Source of the DNA: Pantoea sp. GD03673
GTDB lineage: Bacteria; Pseudomonadota; Gammaproteobacteria; Enterobacterales; Enterobacteriaceae
Reading direction: 5' to 3'
DNA length: 64,000 nucleotides
Assembly: GCF_029844725.1 (NCBI RefSeq)
Contig: NZ_JAOCKJ010000001.1
Coordinates: forward strand, 62,001 to 126,000
Part shown: positions 31,421 to 41,232 of the stretch, piece after piece
Position numbering within the stretch: the stretch's first letter is position 1
Layout of the letters: the number at the start of each line of letters is the position of its first letter
Program-made: the position numbers and the translations under genes
Notes under the pieces: model-generated
Database searches by the model: none
What the model was told of the DNA's origin: nothing
What the model saw: only the letters and a program-made list of their open reading frames with translations

Positions 31421-32833
31421 TTACAGTACGTGTACAGAGGCGGTGTTGGTAGTTCCGCTTGGTACTAATGCACCGGATACCAGCACCACAACATCACCTT
31501 TCTGGCCGTAACCACTTTCCAGCGCCGCTTCTTTACCCAGACGATAGAAATCATCCGTTGAGGCGATCTCAGTCACCAGACGTGTTTCAATCCCTTTGCT
31601 CAGGATCAGCTGACGTGCAGTGGTCTGATTGGTGGTCAGTGCCAGAATCGTGGCGTTCGGGAAATATTTACGCACGGCTTTCGCAGACTTACCGCCTTCG
31701 GTCGCGACCACGATCAGCGGCGCTTCCAGCTTCTCAGCGGTCTCTACCGCACCACGGCAGACCGCTTCAGTGATACGCAGCTTGCGGGTATCGTTCTGGC
31801 TGTCGATACGTGATTTCATGACGCGGTCGGTACGCTCACAGATGGTCGCCATGATGGTGACCGATTCCAGCGGATAACGACCTTTAGCGCTCTCACCTGA
31901 CAGCATGACTGCATCGGTACCGTCGAGGATGGCGTTTGCCACGTCACCGGCTTCTGCACGGGTAGGGCGCGGGTTCTTGATCATCGAATCCAGCATCTGC
32001 GTCGCGGTGATGACGACTTTGCGTGCTTTATTACATTTTTTGATCATCATCTTCTGCGCGAAGATAACTTCTTCAACCGGGATCTCAACACCCAGGTCAC
32101 CACGCGCAACCATGATGCCATCTGAGGCTTCGAGGATTTCGTCGAAGTTATTCAGGCCTTCCTGGTTTTCGATTTTGGAGATGATCTGAATATGCTCACC
32201 GCCGTGCTGTTTCAGGTGCTCACGGATTTCCAGCACGTCTGAACGTTTGCGGATGAAAGAGGCGGCGACAAAGTCTACACCCTGCTCACAACCAAAAATC
32301 AGGTCGCGCTTATCTTTTTCAGCCAGTGCAGGCAGCTGGATAGAGACGCCCGGCAGGTTAACGCCTTTGTTCTCACCCAGATCGCCATTGTTCAGGACTT
32401 TACACACCACGGTATTTTCGGTGACTTCGGTCACTTCCATACCAATCAGGCCATCATCGACCAGCACGGTGTTACCAATTTTCAGATCCGCCGTTAAACC
32501 CGGGTAGGTTACCGCTACGCGATCGCTGTTGCCGATCACACTCTGATCTGTGGTGAAGGTGAAGGTCTGACCTGCTTTCAGTGCCGCATCGTTGCCGCCT
32601 TCCAGCTTCATGGTGCGGATTTCAGGGCCTTTGGTATCCAGCAGGATAGCAGCCTGACGACCGGTTTTTTGCATGACGGCACGCATATTGGTAATGCGTT
32701 GACCATGCTCCGCATAGTCGCCGTGAGAGAAGTTGAGACGCATAACATTCATGCCCGCTTCAAGCAGTTGGGTCAGCATCTCTTCGGATTCGGTTTTCGG
32801 GCCGATGGTACAAACGATTTTAGTCTTTTTCAT
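31421..32833 (-). CDS. pykF: Pyruvate kinase I
   Basis: Glycolytic enzyme, PEP plus ADP to pyruvate plus ATP, activated by fructose-1,6-bisphosphate. 470 residues from the ATG at 32833 ([18 protein letters not shown]), identical in length to E. coli; the frame is open far upstream into the tRNA genes, but that part is not coding. Contains the catalytic lysine/metal region [17 protein letters not shown] and [12 protein letters not shown], and the C-terminal effector domain ending [12 protein letters not shown] Cra operator overlaps the start of transcription, opposite in effect to that at ppsA. Confidence 0.98.
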   Translation of the reverse strand: MKKTKIVCTIGPKTESEEMLTQLLEAGMNVMRLNFSHGDYAEHGQRITNMRAVMQKTGRQAAILLDTKGPEIRTMKLEGGNDAALKAGQTFTFTTDQSVIGNSDRVAVTYPGLTADLKIGNTVLVDDGLIGMEVTEVTENTVVCKVLNNGDLGENKGVNLPGVSIQLPALAEKDKRDLIFGCEQGVDFVAASFIRKRSDVLEIREHLKQHGGEHIQIISKIENQEGLNNFDEILEASDGIMVARGDLGVEIPVEEVIFAQKMMIKKCNKARKVVITATQMLDSMIKNPRPTRAEAGDVANAILDGTDAVMLSGESAKGRYPLESVTIMATICERTDRVMKSRIDSQNDTRKLRITEAVCRGAVETAEKLEAPLIVVATEGGKSAKAVRKYFPNATILALTTNQTTARQLILSKGIETRLVTEIASTDDFYRLGKEAALESGYGQKGDVVVLVSGALVPSGTTNTASVHVL

Positions 32834-33045
32834 GACGGATTTTCTGTAAGTTGTGATGGATGAATAAGGGCGAAATCCGATGGCAGCGCATCGAAATGAG
32901 AATTCTGATTGAGACTGAAATGGGCAGTACTGAGTAAGAATAGGTGACGAAGGCCAGGCGTGCAGGGAAGTTGTGCGGTTACGGTTGGTAACCACCACGC
33001 TGTTGTTGCGCAAATCATTTGAGTTATCGCAGTAAGCACGTGATC

Positions 33046-33060
33046 GCTGAAACCTTTCAA
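33046..33060 (+). promoter_or_regulatory. Cra (FruR) operator of pykF
   Basis: GCTGAAACCTTTCAA matches the Cra consensus GCTGAAWCGTTTCA in 12 of 14 or better. It lies about +10 to +24 relative to the inferred pykF start near 33070, a repressing position, as known for E. coli pykF. Confidence 0.82.
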
Positions 33061-33076
33061 GAAAGCAACGCGGGAC

Positions 33077-33105
33077 AGTATAGACGCTAAGTATGCGAAA
33101 ACCAA
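33077..33105 (-). promoter_or_regulatory. pykF promoter
   Basis: On the minus strand: -35 TTGGTT (33105-33100), 17-base spacer, -10 TATACT (33082-33077). The leader to the pykF start is then about 235 bases and contains no supported gene. Confidence 0.65.
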
Positions 33106-33177
33106 TCAAAAAGCAGAGGGGAAAGCGATGCAGATCAATAAAAGGGAGAGTTGCGCAAGCTGAAGAAATTCTGAAAG

Positions 33178-33254
33178 TGGTGCGCTCTAATGGACTCGAA
33201 CCATCGACCCCCACCATGTCAAGGTGGTGCTCTAACCAACTGAGCTAAGAGCGC
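33178..33254 (-). tRNA. tRNA-Val(GAC), copy 3 of the array in transcription order
   Basis: 77 bases including an encoded CCA. Acceptor stem GCGCTCT / AGAGCGC, anticodon stem CCACC / GGTGG around loop TTGACAT with anticodon GAC, T arm with GGTTCGAGTCC. Same isoacceptor as E. coli valV/valW, which are also found near pykF. Sequence identical to the copy at 33346. Confidence 0.97.
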
Positions 33255-33265
33255 ATACTGAATAT

Positions 33266-33342
33266 TGGTGCGTCCGAGTGGACTCGAACCACCGACCCCC
33301 ACCATGTCAAGGTGGTGCTCTAACCAACTGAGCTACGGACGC
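33266..33342 (-). tRNA. tRNA-Val(GAC), middle copy
   Basis: 77 bases with CCA. Same body and GAC anticodon as its neighbours, but the acceptor stem is GCGTCCG / CGGACGC: every change on one strand is matched on the other. One T-stem position also differs (ccaccga for ccatcga on the plus strand). Confidence 0.97.
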
Positions 33343-33345
33343 ACT

Positions 33346-33422
33346 TGGTGCGCTCTAATGGACTCGAACCATCGACCCCCACCATGTCAAGGTGGTGCTC
33401 TAACCAACTGAGCTAAGAGCGC
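33346..33422 (-). tRNA. tRNA-Val(GAC), first copy in transcription order
   Basis: 77 bases with CCA, identical to the copy at 33178. Only 3 bases (33343-33345) separate its CCA end from the 5' end of the middle tRNA, so the three are one transcript cut by RNases. Confidence 0.97.
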
Positions 33423-33574
33423 AACATGCTGTCAGGGCGACAGCGGGGACGAATATTAACGGCAGCGCAGAAGCCTGGCAAGGGGAAAATAGTTTTTTCG
33501 CCGTGACTGAGCAGCAACTGTGCTAACCGTCGTTTTTTTCGTCATAACGGGCCTTGATCAGCCCGCTTTTACGG

Positions 33575-34948
33575 CTATCGCGCCGCACGCGCCAGAATAA
33601 TTTCCGCCGGTAATCGCTGTAAGCGTCTGATGCGCCAGATCATCATGACGGCCGCAGAGGTCAGACCGATAATAAAGCCGCACCAGAAACCCGCTGGACC
33701 CATGCGTGGCACCAGCCAGTCGGTCAGCGCCAGCAGATACCCGGCGGGCAGTCCCAGCAGCCAGTAGGCGATAAAAGTGATAAAGAAAATTGACCGTGTG
33801 TCTTTGTACCCGCGCAGGATCCCACTGCCAATCACCTGTATCGAATCCGAGAACTGATAAATTGCTGCCAGCAGCATCAGTTGCGCCGCCAGCGTGACCA
33901 CGTCGGGATTGTCGTTATAGAGCAGGGCAATCTGATGACGAAACATCACGGTAAAAATCGCGGTCAGCGCTGCCATACTGATGCCGACACCCTGAGCAGT
34001 CCAGGCCGCGACTTTTGCCTGCTCGGCAGAGCCCTGACCGAGACGATAACCGACGCGGATGGTGGTGGCGACCCCCAGTGACAGCGGTATCACGAACATC
34101 AGTGAACTGAAATTCAGCGCGATCTGGTGACCGGCTACGTTCACGATGCCGAGTGGCGAAACCAGCAGAGCCACAACGGCGAACAGCGTGACCTCAAAGA
34201 AGAGTGCCAGTGCTACCGGTAGCCCCAGCGTCATGAGGCGGCTCAGAATCGGGCGCGAAGGCGGCGACCAGCGGCTCTCCATACGGATATCGCGCATGCT
34301 GCCCATCCGGCGTACCCAGAAGCGCAGGCAGATAAACATCACCCAGTAGACTGAGGCCGTCGCCACGCCGCAACCGACACCGCCCAGCGCGGGCATGCCG
34401 AAATGACCATAGATAAAGATATAGTTCAGCGGGATGTTGAACATCAGGCCCAGAAAGCCCAGTACCATGCCGGGTTTGGTTTTCGAAAGCCCCTCGCACT
34501 GATTACGCAGCACCTGAAAGAAGAGATAGCCCGGCGCACCGAACAGCAGCGCATGCAGATAGCCCTCGGCTTTGAGCGCCAGCGCGGGATCGATGTCATG
34601 CATCGCCCGGATAAGATAACCGGCGTGCCACAGCAGCACCATCACCAGCAGTGAGACGATAAAGGCCAGCCAGTAGCCCTGGCGGATCTGTTCGCCGATG
34701 CGTTCGCGGCGGCCTGAGCCGTTGAGTTGCGCAACGGTGGGCGTCAATGCAAGCAGAAGACCATGACCAAACAGGATGGCCGGAAGCCAGACAGAAGTGC
34801 CGACAGCAACGGCGGCCATATCCGTGGCGCTGACTGCGCCGGCCATAATGGTATCCACAAATCCCATTGCGGTTTGAGCCACCTGAGCAAGGATGACCGG
34901 AATCGCAAGGGCCAGCAATTGACGCGCTTCTGTTGAATACTTCTGCAC
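33575..34948 (-). CDS. mdtK: MATE-family multidrug efflux transporter MdtK
   Basis: 457 residues, the length of E. coli MdtK (NorM/YdhE). Na+- or H+-driven export of cationic drugs and fluoroquinolones in the inner membrane. Twelve hydrophobic segments in two halves, with conserved [22 protein letters not shown] at the start and [17 protein letters not shown] in the second half. Divergent from ribE across 202 bases, as in E. coli. Confidence 0.96.
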   Translation of the reverse strand: MQKYSTEARQLLALAIPVILAQVAQTAMGFVDTIMAGAVSATDMAAVAVGTSVWLPAILFGHGLLLALTPTVAQLNGSGRRERIGEQIRQGYWLAFIVSLLVMVLLWHAGYLIRAMHDIDPALALKAEGYLHALLFGAPGYLFFQVLRNQCEGLSKTKPGMVLGFLGLMFNIPLNYIFIYGHFGMPALGGVGCGVATASVYWVMFICLRFWVRRMGSMRDIRMESRWSPPSRPILSRLMTLGLPVALALFFEVTLFAVVALLVSPLGIVNVAGHQIALNFSSLMFVIPLSLGVATTIRVGYRLGQGSAEQAKVAAWTAQGVGISMAALTAIFTVMFRHQIALLYNDNPDVVTLAAQLMLLAAIYQFSDSIQVIGSGILRGYKDTRSIFFITFIAYWLLGLPAGYLLALTDWLVPRMGPAGFWCGFIIGLTSAAVMMIWRIRRLQRLPAEIILARAAR

Positions 34949-35150
34949 GTTAACACCTGACTTATTGAATGAATTAAAAGGGAAGAAAACCCCGGAGAAT
35001 TGCGCGGACTAGTGTAACCGGGGTAAAAGAATTCGCCAATCTTTGTCACACAATGCGTTTTGAACCCCATTAAACAGGTGACGCGGGGTGAAATCCAACA
35101 GCCGACCTGAGCTGTGATAAACTAGCGGAAACTTCGCAGAGGCAAAGACT

Positions 35151-35810
35151 ATGTTTACCGGTATTGTGCAGGGCACCGCAGAAATCGTGTCCATTGAAGA
35201 GAAAGAACTGTTTCGTACCCATACTGTCCGGCTGCCAGCAGAACTCTTACCGGGTCTGGCGCTGGGCGCATCTGTCGCCCATAACGGGTGCTGCCTGACA
35301 GTGACGGCCATCGAAGGTGACTGCGTCAGTTTTGATTTAATTAAAGAGACACTGCGCGTCACTAATCTTGGTGATTTGCGTCAGGGCGACGTGGTCAATA
35401 TTGAGCGGGCAGCGAAATTCAGCGATGAAATAGGCGGTCATCTGATGTCGGGTCATATTATGACCACCGCTGAGATCTGCAGGATTATCCAGTCAGAACA
35501 TAATCGTGAAGTCTGGTTTAAAATCCAGGACCCCATGCAGATGAAATATATTTTGCATAAGGGTTTTGTCGGCATCGACGGCATCAGCCTGACGGTAGGC
35601 GATGTGACGAAGAGTAAATTCTGTGTCTATCTGATCCCGGAAACGCTGGAACGCACCACGCTGGGGGCGAAGTCGTTTGGTGACCGGGTCAATATTGAGA
35701 TCGACCCTCATACGCAGGCGATAGTGGAAACCGTCGAGCGGGTTCTGGCTCAGCGCGATGCTGCGGCTGCGATGAGTATGCTGACCGGCCAGCCCGCCTC
35801 CGGGAGTTGA
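35151..35810 (+). CDS. ribE: Riboflavin synthase alpha subunit
   Basis: 219 residues. Converts two lumazine molecules to riboflavin and a pyrimidinedione. Two homologous barrel domains, each starting with a [11 protein letters not shown] or GHVxxG-type sequence: [12 protein letters not shown] at residue 1 and [13 protein letters not shown] near 100; the conserved GCCLTV (Cys in [12 protein letters not shown]) is present. No FMN riboswitch is seen upstream. Called ribC or ribE in E. coli. Confidence 0.97.
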   Translation: MFTGIVQGTAEIVSIEEKELFRTHTVRLPAELLPGLALGASVAHNGCCLTVTAIEGDCVSFDLIKETLRVTNLGDLRQGDVVNIERAAKFSDEIGGHLMSGHIMTTAEICRIIQSEHNREVWFKIQDPMQMKYILHKGFVGIDGISLTVGDVTKSKFCVYLIPETLERTTLGAKSFGDRVNIEIDPHTQAIVETVERVLAQRDAAAAMSMLTGQPASGS

Positions 35811-36119
35811 TAAGAGGCGTGTAAGCGCCTTTACGCGTTGTGACAGGGTCTGAATTGTTTTGCTGTTACCGGGACGGCACAGCGAACAACGCCAGATCGG
35901 AAAGACGCAAAGCCGTTATCCATAGCACGCACGTCCCGCGCGATTACGCACCTCATCCCTGAGGTGCGCCCGTTGCCGGGCCAACGCGTTGCGCTGTTCA
36001 AAAACGCGCCCGGCGTTTTTGTCACAGGCGCGAGACGCTTTGCTCATCTGACCCCGTTCCTGCTCGCGCTTATTCGTTGCTGTCAGACTCAAATTTGGCG
36101 TCTGCAGGACAACTACCGC
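35811..36119. other. Structured gap between convergent ribE and cfa
   Basis: No gene is supported in these 309 bases. Going right: a short hairpin (35815-35830), a pairing region 35871-35876 with 35932-35937 (gggacg / cgtccc), a perfect 9-bp hairpin (35947-35955 / 35960-35968), and the A/T-flanked stem at 35999-36021. See the finding on this region. Confidence 0.6.
35999..36021. terminator. Possible bidirectional terminator between ribE and cfa
   Basis: A 9-bp perfect stem, caaaaacgc / gcgtttttg, loop gcccg. The A and T runs are in the stem, so it works in both directions; it lies about 100 bases past the cfa stop and 190 past ribE. Confidence 0.5.
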
Positions 36120-37268
36120 CTACCGCGCCACCCGCAATCCCCCCTCCACGCCGCGACTGAACACAATCTGCCACAGCTGAATATCACGCGCCCGGAAAGC
36201 ACCGGCACAGGCATTCAGATAATAAGAGAACATCCGCTTAAAGCGTTCTCCATATTTATCGGCCAGATCCGGCCAGGCCTGCACAAAACGGTCATGCCAG
36301 GCCATCAGTGTTTTGTCGTAATCGGCCCCGAAGTTATGCCAGTCTTCCAGAATGAAATGGGGCTCGCTGGCATCGGCTACATGTCGCACTGAAGGCAGGC
36401 AGCCATTCGGGAAGATATATTTATCAATCCAGGGATCGACACTCATATCGGTCCTGATTGCGCCGATAGTGTGGAGCAGAAAAATACCGTCAGGCTTTAA
36501 ATTACGATCGACCACATCAAAATAGGTGGCGTAATTTTTCGGCCCCACATGTTCAAACATCCCCACCGAAACAATGCGATCAAACTGCTCATTCAGATCG
36601 CGATAATCCTGTAACAGAATCGTGACGTCTAATCCGTTACAACGTTGCTGTGCCAGCTTCTGCTGTTCGGCAGAAATCGTGACGCCATGCACCCTGACAC
36701 CGTAATGACGTGCGGCAAATTCCGCGAGCCCGCCCCAGCCACAGCCGATATCCAGCAGCGACATTCCGGGTTCCAGCGCTAATTTACGGCAGATCATATC
36801 CAGCTTGGCTTCCTGCGCCGTCGCCAGTGTTGTGGCCTCTTTCCAGTAACCACAGGAATATTGCATGTAGGGATCAAGCATCAGTGAAAAAAGATCGTTA
36901 CCCAGGTCGTAATGCTCTTTACCGACAATCCAGGCCCGTTTTTTTGATTGCAGATTGGTTAAGCGGGCGGCAGCAATGCGCAGCGTATCTTTGAAATGAT
37001 GAGGAAGCTGCTGGTCGAGTTTATGTTTAAGTACCTGGTGGAAGAATATATCCAGCCTGTCACACTCCCACCATCCATCCATGTAGCTCTCACCCAGCCC
37101 AAGCGAACCCTCCTGCAGCACACGCTTAAAAAAACCGGGATGAGTAACATGAATATCCCAGGGACGTGAACCATTGATTTCGATATCCGCCTTTTCCAGC
37201 AGTTCATGAACGATGCGATACCAATGGTTCTCTTCAGGACTCACTGCTTCTGCATAAGATGAACTCAT
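36120..37268 (-). CDS. cfa: Cyclopropane-fatty-acid synthase
   Basis: 382 residues, as in E. coli. Adds a methylene from SAM across double bonds of unsaturated acyl chains in membrane phospholipids, mainly in stationary phase and acid stress. The ATG at 37268 (MSSSYAEAV) is chosen over an in-frame start 20 codons upstream. N-terminal domain to about 120, then the SAM domain with LLDIGCGWGGLAEFAA and the active-site region YMQYSCGYWKEA; VGMFEHVGPKNY is present. C-terminus GLRVAR as in E. coli. Confidence 0.97.
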   Translation of the reverse strand: MSSSYAEAVSPEENHWYRIVHELLEKADIEINGSRPWDIHVTHPGFFKRVLQEGSLGLGESYMDGWWECDRLDIFFHQVLKHKLDQQLPHHFKDTLRIAAARLTNLQSKKRAWIVGKEHYDLGNDLFSLMLDPYMQYSCGYWKEATTLATAQEAKLDMICRKLALEPGMSLLDIGCGWGGLAEFAARHYGVRVHGVTISAEQQKLAQQRCNGLDVTILLQDYRDLNEQFDRIVSVGMFEHVGPKNYATYFDVVDRNLKPDGIFLLHTIGAIRTDMSVDPWIDKYIFPNGCLPSVRHVADASEPHFILEDWHNFGADYDKTLMAWHDRFVQAWPDLADKYGERFKRMFSYYLNACAGAFRARDIQLWQIVFSRGVEGGLRVAR

Positions 37269-37576
37269 AGCTTTTCCACCACCTGTCCAATCAGAACCTG
37301 AACAAAGAGTAGCCAATTTGTCAGGCATTGAGAAACGTCACGGATGACTCCGCACACCGATTATTTGTGAGATACAGAGGACTGGAACAGCCTGCTGAAG
37401 AACGGTCAGGTAAGAATAACGCGCACAAAAACCGTCCCGGCAACAGGGTGCCAATCAGATTGTTTCGTTATTATATTGTTGATTTATTGCAGATTTGTTG
37501 ACCCGGATGAGTATATGCTCACCCAGGTCAATATTCAATGACTTATTGTTAGGATGCTAACGAAAAAGTCAGGGTG
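37269..37576 (-). promoter_or_regulatory. cfa upstream region with a consensus -10
   Basis: 308 bases between cfa and the punC stop. On the minus strand there is a perfect TATAAT at 37475-37470, about 200 bases before the cfa start, but no good -35. E. coli cfa has a distal sigma-70 and a proximal sigma-S promoter with a long leader that small RNAs target; a long leader fits this position. No gene seen. Confidence 0.45.
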
Positions 37577-38779
37577 TCATTGATTATCCTGGCAGGCAGG
37601 TTGAGCAGAGGCAACAACAGTTTGTGCGTTTGCGGCACGCTGCATGGCATAGCCGACCAGCGCCAGCACAATTGTCAGCGTCATCATCAGCGTGGTGGTA
37701 AAGAGTGCCTGAGTCAATCCGGCTGACACCGCCAGGCTCGCGGCGAAGCAGAGTCCCAGCTGCAGCGTGTTCTGCAATGCGGCCGCTTTACCGGTAGCGT
37801 CCGGGAAGGGCATCAGCGCACTGGCAACCACAATCGGATAAATCGCACCGTTAGCCAGCGCCATACCACAGAATGGCACCATCAGACTGACCAGCGTGCT
37901 GCTGCCTGTCAGTGCAACCGCAAACAGCGCCAGAATGCTCAGGCTGTAGAGACCCAGCAGCCAGGGAAGCAGTTGAGCACCGTTAAAGCGGTTGAGCAAC
38001 GCACGACAGCCGAATCCGCCCGTTAAAAAGGCGAGGGTTTGTGGCACATAGCTCAGGCCGATATCGGCGGGAGAGAGCCCCAGATCCGCCAGAATAAACG
38101 GCGATCCGGTCAGCCAGGAAAAGAAGCTGGCGGAACAGGCGGAGTAGATCAGCACGTTGCCGCTGTAGACGCGGGATTTAAGCAGCGTGAAGAAACCCGG
38201 CTGTGCGCCTTTTTGTTGCGCCACTTTACGCACGGTAGGCAGACGCAGAGTGACCAGGATCAGCGCCACCGCAATCAGGGTCAGCACCAGGAAAATCGAA
38301 CGCCAGTGGAAGTGGCCGATGAGCCAGGCACCCAGTAACGGGGCCAGCGCCGGGGAGAGCGCAACCAGTGGCATAATCGTGGCAAAAACTTTATTGGCAC
38401 GTGCGGCAGGATAGCGATCCACCACCAGCGCCTGCCAGCTCACGGCCGCAGCACACACGCCAATTGCCTGAACAAAGCGCAGCGCCAGCATCAGACCGAT
38501 ATTATTTACCCACAGCATGCCCGCACAGCCGATACCAAACATAGCCAGCCCGGCCAGCAACACGGGTTTACGGCCGATGCGATCGGAAAGCGGTCCCCAA
38601 AAAAGCTGACCCACGGCAAAGCCTCCCAGAAAGAGACTCATACTGGCGCTGATCAGGCCGGGCGAGGTATTAAAGGTTTGCTGCATCGCACCAAAGGCGG
38701 GCAGGTACATATCCGTGGCTAAAAAGCCAAGCATGCTCAGCAGGGCAAGATAGGGCATAAATCCTTTGTTCGACAACAT
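37577..38779 (-). CDS. punC: MFS purine nucleoside transporter PunC (YdhC)
   Basis: 400 residues, twelve hydrophobic segments, Bcr/CflA subfamily of the major facilitator superfamily with the loop 2-3 motif [17 protein letters not shown]. coli YdhC (PunC) has been shown to take up purine nucleosides such as adenosine and inosine under control of PunR. Divergent from punR with a 107-base shared promoter region. The purine role here is inferred from gene pairing. Confidence 0.9.
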   Translation of the reverse strand: MLSNKGFMPYLALLSMLGFLATDMYLPAFGAMQQTFNTSPGLISASMSLFLGGFAVGQLFWGPLSDRIGRKPVLLAGLAMFGIGCAGMLWVNNIGLMLALRFVQAIGVCAAAVSWQALVVDRYPAARANKVFATIMPLVALSPALAPLLGAWLIGHFHWRSIFLVLTLIAVALILVTLRLPTVRKVAQQKGAQPGFFTLLKSRVYSGNVLIYSACSASFFSWLTGSPFILADLGLSPADIGLSYVPQTLAFLTGGFGCRALLNRFNGAQLLPWLLGLYSLSILALFAVALTGSSTLVSLMVPFCGMALANGAIYPIVVASALMPFPDATGKAAALQNTLQLGLCFAASLAVSAGLTQALFTTTLMMTLTIVLALVGYAMQRAANAQTVVASAQPACQDNQ

Positions 38780-38886
38780 CTCATTCTCATTTTGGCAGGA
38801 TAAACGCGGCAGAGTGTAAAAGGTGCGTTTGCTGCTGTGAAACGGTAATATTTGCCTGGTGCTGTTAAAATTTTTGAAGGCAGATT

Positions 38887-39792
38887 ATGTGGTCAGAATA
38901 TGCATTAGAAGTGGTTGACGCGGTCGCCCGTGGGGGCAGCTTCAGCGCGGCCGCGCAGGAGTTACATCGGGTGCCTTCTGCCATCAGCTATACGGTGCGC
39001 CAGCTGGAGAACTGGCTGGCAGTGCCATTGTTTCAGCGTCAGCATCGCGACGTGGTGCTGACCCCGGCGGGCGAACATTTTGTCCGGGAAGGGCGTAGCG
39101 TCATCAAAAAAATGCTTGCCACGCGGCGACAGTGTCAGCAGCTGGCGAACGGCTGGCGCGGGCAGCTCAGCATTGCCGTTGACTGTATTGCAAAGCCTCA
39201 GCGCACCCGACAGCTGGTTAAAGATTTCTATCGCCACTTCCCCGATATGGAGTTGATCATCAGCTATGAAGTTTTTAACGGCGTCTGGGATGCGCTGGCC
39301 GATGGCCGGGTGGACGTGGCGATAGGTGCCACGCAGGCGATACCGGTGGGCGGACGCTTTGCTTTCCGGGATATGGGCACATTGAACTGGCGCTGCGTGG
39401 TCGCACCCGATCATCCACTGACACAGGCAAGCCAGATTGATGACGACACGTTACGCAGCTGGCCATCACTGGTGCTGGAAGATACGTCACGCGCACTGCC
39501 ACGTCGTATGACATGGACGCTGGATAACCAGCGCAGGCTGGTGGTGCCGGAGTGGCAAACCGGGCTGGAGTGCGTGCAGGCGGGATTGTGCGTAGCGATG
39601 GTGCCGGGCCATCTGGCCAGGCCACGGCTCGACAGCGGCGAACTGGTTGAACTGACGCTGCCGGTGGCATTTCCGGACAGCCCCTGTTGCGTCAGCTGGG
39701 CCGAAGATCGCGCATCACCGGCGACAGGCTGGTTGCTCAGCTATCTGGGTGATGCGCAAACGCTTAATCAGGAGTGGTTAAGCGAGGATTAG
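38887..39792 (+). CDS. punR: LysR-type regulator PunR (YdhB)
   Basis: 301 residues. Winged helix-turn-helix at about 1-60 ([30 protein letters not shown]), linker helix, then a periplasmic-binding-like effector domain. E. coli PunR activates punC in response to purine nucleosides. Divergent from punC. Its stop codon overlaps that of purR on the other strand by 4 bases. Confidence 0.92.
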   Translation: MWSEYALEVVDAVARGGSFSAAAQELHRVPSAISYTVRQLENWLAVPLFQRQHRDVVLTPAGEHFVREGRSVIKKMLATRRQCQQLANGWRGQLSIAVDCIAKPQRTRQLVKDFYRHFPDMELIISYEVFNGVWDALADGRVDVAIGATQAIPVGGRFAFRDMGTLNWRCVVAPDHPLTQASQIDDDTLRSWPSLVLEDTSRALPRRMTWTLDNQRRLVVPEWQTGLECVQAGLCVAMVPGHLARPRLDSGELVELTLPVAFPDSPCCVSWAEDRASPATGWLLSYLGDAQTLNQEWLSED

Positions 39793-40814
39793 CGGCGGTA
39801 GTCGCGGAACGGACCATCCGCCACTGAACGGCGCTCAATCAGCGTGGGATGTACTTCAATCGTTTGTGATACTTCGCGCTTGCTGGTGATGCGGTCGAGC
39901 AGCATATCCAGCGCTTTCTCACCCAGCTGGGCTTTAGGCTGATGCACCGTGGTCAGGGCAGGGGCGAAATAGCGGGCGTTGCGCACATTGTCATAGCCGA
40001 TCACCGAAATATCCTGAGGCACGCGCAGACCCATCTCGTCGGCGGCGCAAATAGCGCCCATCGCCATGATGTCGCCGCCGCAGAACACGGCCGTCGGGCG
40101 CTGCTTCTGCGACAGAATCTGCTGCATCGCCTGATAGCCCGACTCCGGCTCAAAGTCACCCTGCACGATCCACTCGCTGCGCGGCTGGATACCCGCTTCT
40201 TCCAGTGCCTTCAGGAATCCGGCATGGCGTCCGCCGCCGGTGTTGCGCTCCATCTGGCCCGGAATGGCACCAATATCGCGGTGTCCGCGTTCAATCAGAT
40301 AGCGTCCCGCCAGATAACCGCCCTGGAAGGCATTATCCAGCACTGTGTCGGTAAAGTCGGCGCGTGACTCGCCCCAGTCCATCACCACCATCGGGATGTT
40401 TCGGTTCTCTTCCAGCATCTGCAGCAGATCGTCCGGATATTCAGAGCACATCACCAGCAGGCCATCTACGCGCTTCTGCGCCATCATGCTGAGATAGGCG
40501 CGCTGTTTTTGCAGATCGTTATGCGCGTTACCCAGAATCAGCGTATAGCCTTTATCGAAACAGTGATTTTCAACCGCCTCAATAATTTCAGCGAAATAGG
40601 GTGCTTCGCTGGAGGTCGCAAGCAGGCCCAGCGTCCTGGTGTGGTTTACTTTCAGGCTGCGCGCCACAGCACTCGGCGAGTAGTGTAGCTCCTTGATAGC
40701 CTGCCAGACCGCATCGCGTGTCTCTTCAGCGACAAAGCGGGTTTTATTGATGACGTGCGAAACGGTGGTCGTTGAGACGCCTGCGCGTTTCGCCACATCT
40801 TTAATTGTTGCCAT
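39789..40814 (-). CDS. purR: Purine repressor PurR
   Basis: 341 residues, as in E. coli. LacI-family repressor of purine synthesis genes, active with hypoxanthine or guanine. The ATG at 40814 gives [33 protein letters not shown], the exact family start; the longer frame is not family-like. Hinge helix [13 protein letters not shown] follows, then the effector domain, C-terminus GPFRDYRR. A PurR operator lies 45 bases upstream, in keeping with autoregulation. Confidence 0.98.
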   Translation of the reverse strand: MATIKDVAKRAGVSTTTVSHVINKTRFVAEETRDAVWQAIKELHYSPSAVARSLKVNHTRTLGLLATSSEAPYFAEIIEAVENHCFDKGYTLILGNAHNDLQKQRAYLSMMAQKRVDGLLVMCSEYPDDLLQMLEENRNIPMVVMDWGESRADFTDTVLDNAFQGGYLAGRYLIERGHRDIGAIPGQMERNTGGGRHAGFLKALEEAGIQPRSEWIVQGDFEPESGYQAMQQILSQKQRPTAVFCGGDIMAMGAICAADEMGLRVPQDISVIGYDNVRNARYFAPALTTVHQPKAQLGEKALDMLLDRITSKREVSQTIEVHPTLIERRSVADGPFRDYRR

Positions 40815-40858
40815 GAAAATCGGACTCCAGTGCTTACCTAACTCTATGATAAGCGTAG

Positions 40859-40874
40859 TGTTAAACGTTTGCGT
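40859..40874 (-). promoter_or_regulatory. PurR operator upstream of purR
   Basis: On the minus strand it reads ACGCAAACGTTTAACA, the PurR consensus with one difference. E. coli purR has two such operators; a second half-like gcgcaaacgg near 40960 is too weak to call. Confidence 0.8.
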
Positions 40875-41095
40875 CTGCTCAGGGTTTTTTCCGCAAAAAT
40901 GCGGCTTTTCTGGCCGGTAAACGGGCTGCTGGCGGAGAAAAAACGCCTGAAAAGATGCGCAAACGGAATCAGGGTTGCGCGCGTTGCGCAACAAAGGCGG
41001 GATTCTAACAAGGCTGAACGGATAAAACGAGATTTTTACCCGCCCCTGTGGGAAAATGCAGTATCCCTACTAATTGTGTGACTAAGGAGCAAGCA

Positions 41096-41185
41096 ATGAG
41101 TACCGATCTTAAACTGGCTTTGATGACCACTGTCGGCTGTCTGCTGATGATTGTGGCGTTTAGTTTTACTGCCATTCTGCACTAA
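41096..41185 (+). CDS. ynhF: Small membrane protein YnhF
   Basis: 29 residues, starting MSTDLKLALMTTVGC and ending FTAILH; E. coli YnhF is also 29 residues, with the same MSTDLK start and TA-LH end. One transmembrane segment. A good Shine-Dalgarno, aaggag, is at 41084-41089. Stress-associated inner-membrane protein of unknown function. It lies between purR and mepH; in E. coli ydhP and sodB are also here. Confidence 0.92.
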   Translation: MSTDLKLALMTTVGCLLMIVAFSFTAILH

Positions 41186-41211
41186 TAAAAAAAGCCGGGA
41201 ATATCCCGGCT
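41186..41211 (-). terminator. Terminator between ynhF and mepH
   Basis: An 8-bp stem agccggga / tcccggct, loop ata. The A run at its left is a T run on the minus strand (mepH); the plus-strand side is only partly T-rich. Confidence 0.8.
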
Positions 41212-41232
41212 CTCTTCTGGCTGTTCTGCGGC

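Noticed and set aside
31421..33217. Extension of pykF by 128 codons into the tRNA genes
   Set aside because: The family N-terminus [12 protein letters not shown] is at 32833; the extra part crosses the promoter, the Cra site and a tRNA gene.
34949..35150. FMN riboswitch upstream of riboflavin synthase
   Set aside because: None of the conserved RFN blocks are present in the 202 bases; in enterobacteria it is normally at ribB.
35869..35937. Cyclic-di-GMP (GEMM-I) riboswitch, because of the string GACGCAAAGCC after a GAAA
   Set aside because: The inner stem does not form, the conserved CUAA and the 3' tetraloop-receptor hairpin are missing, and no gene follows on that strand.
35831..36025. 64-codon open frame on the minus strand in the ribE-cfa gap
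   Set aside because: No ribosome site, no family resemblance, and it crosses several strong hairpins.
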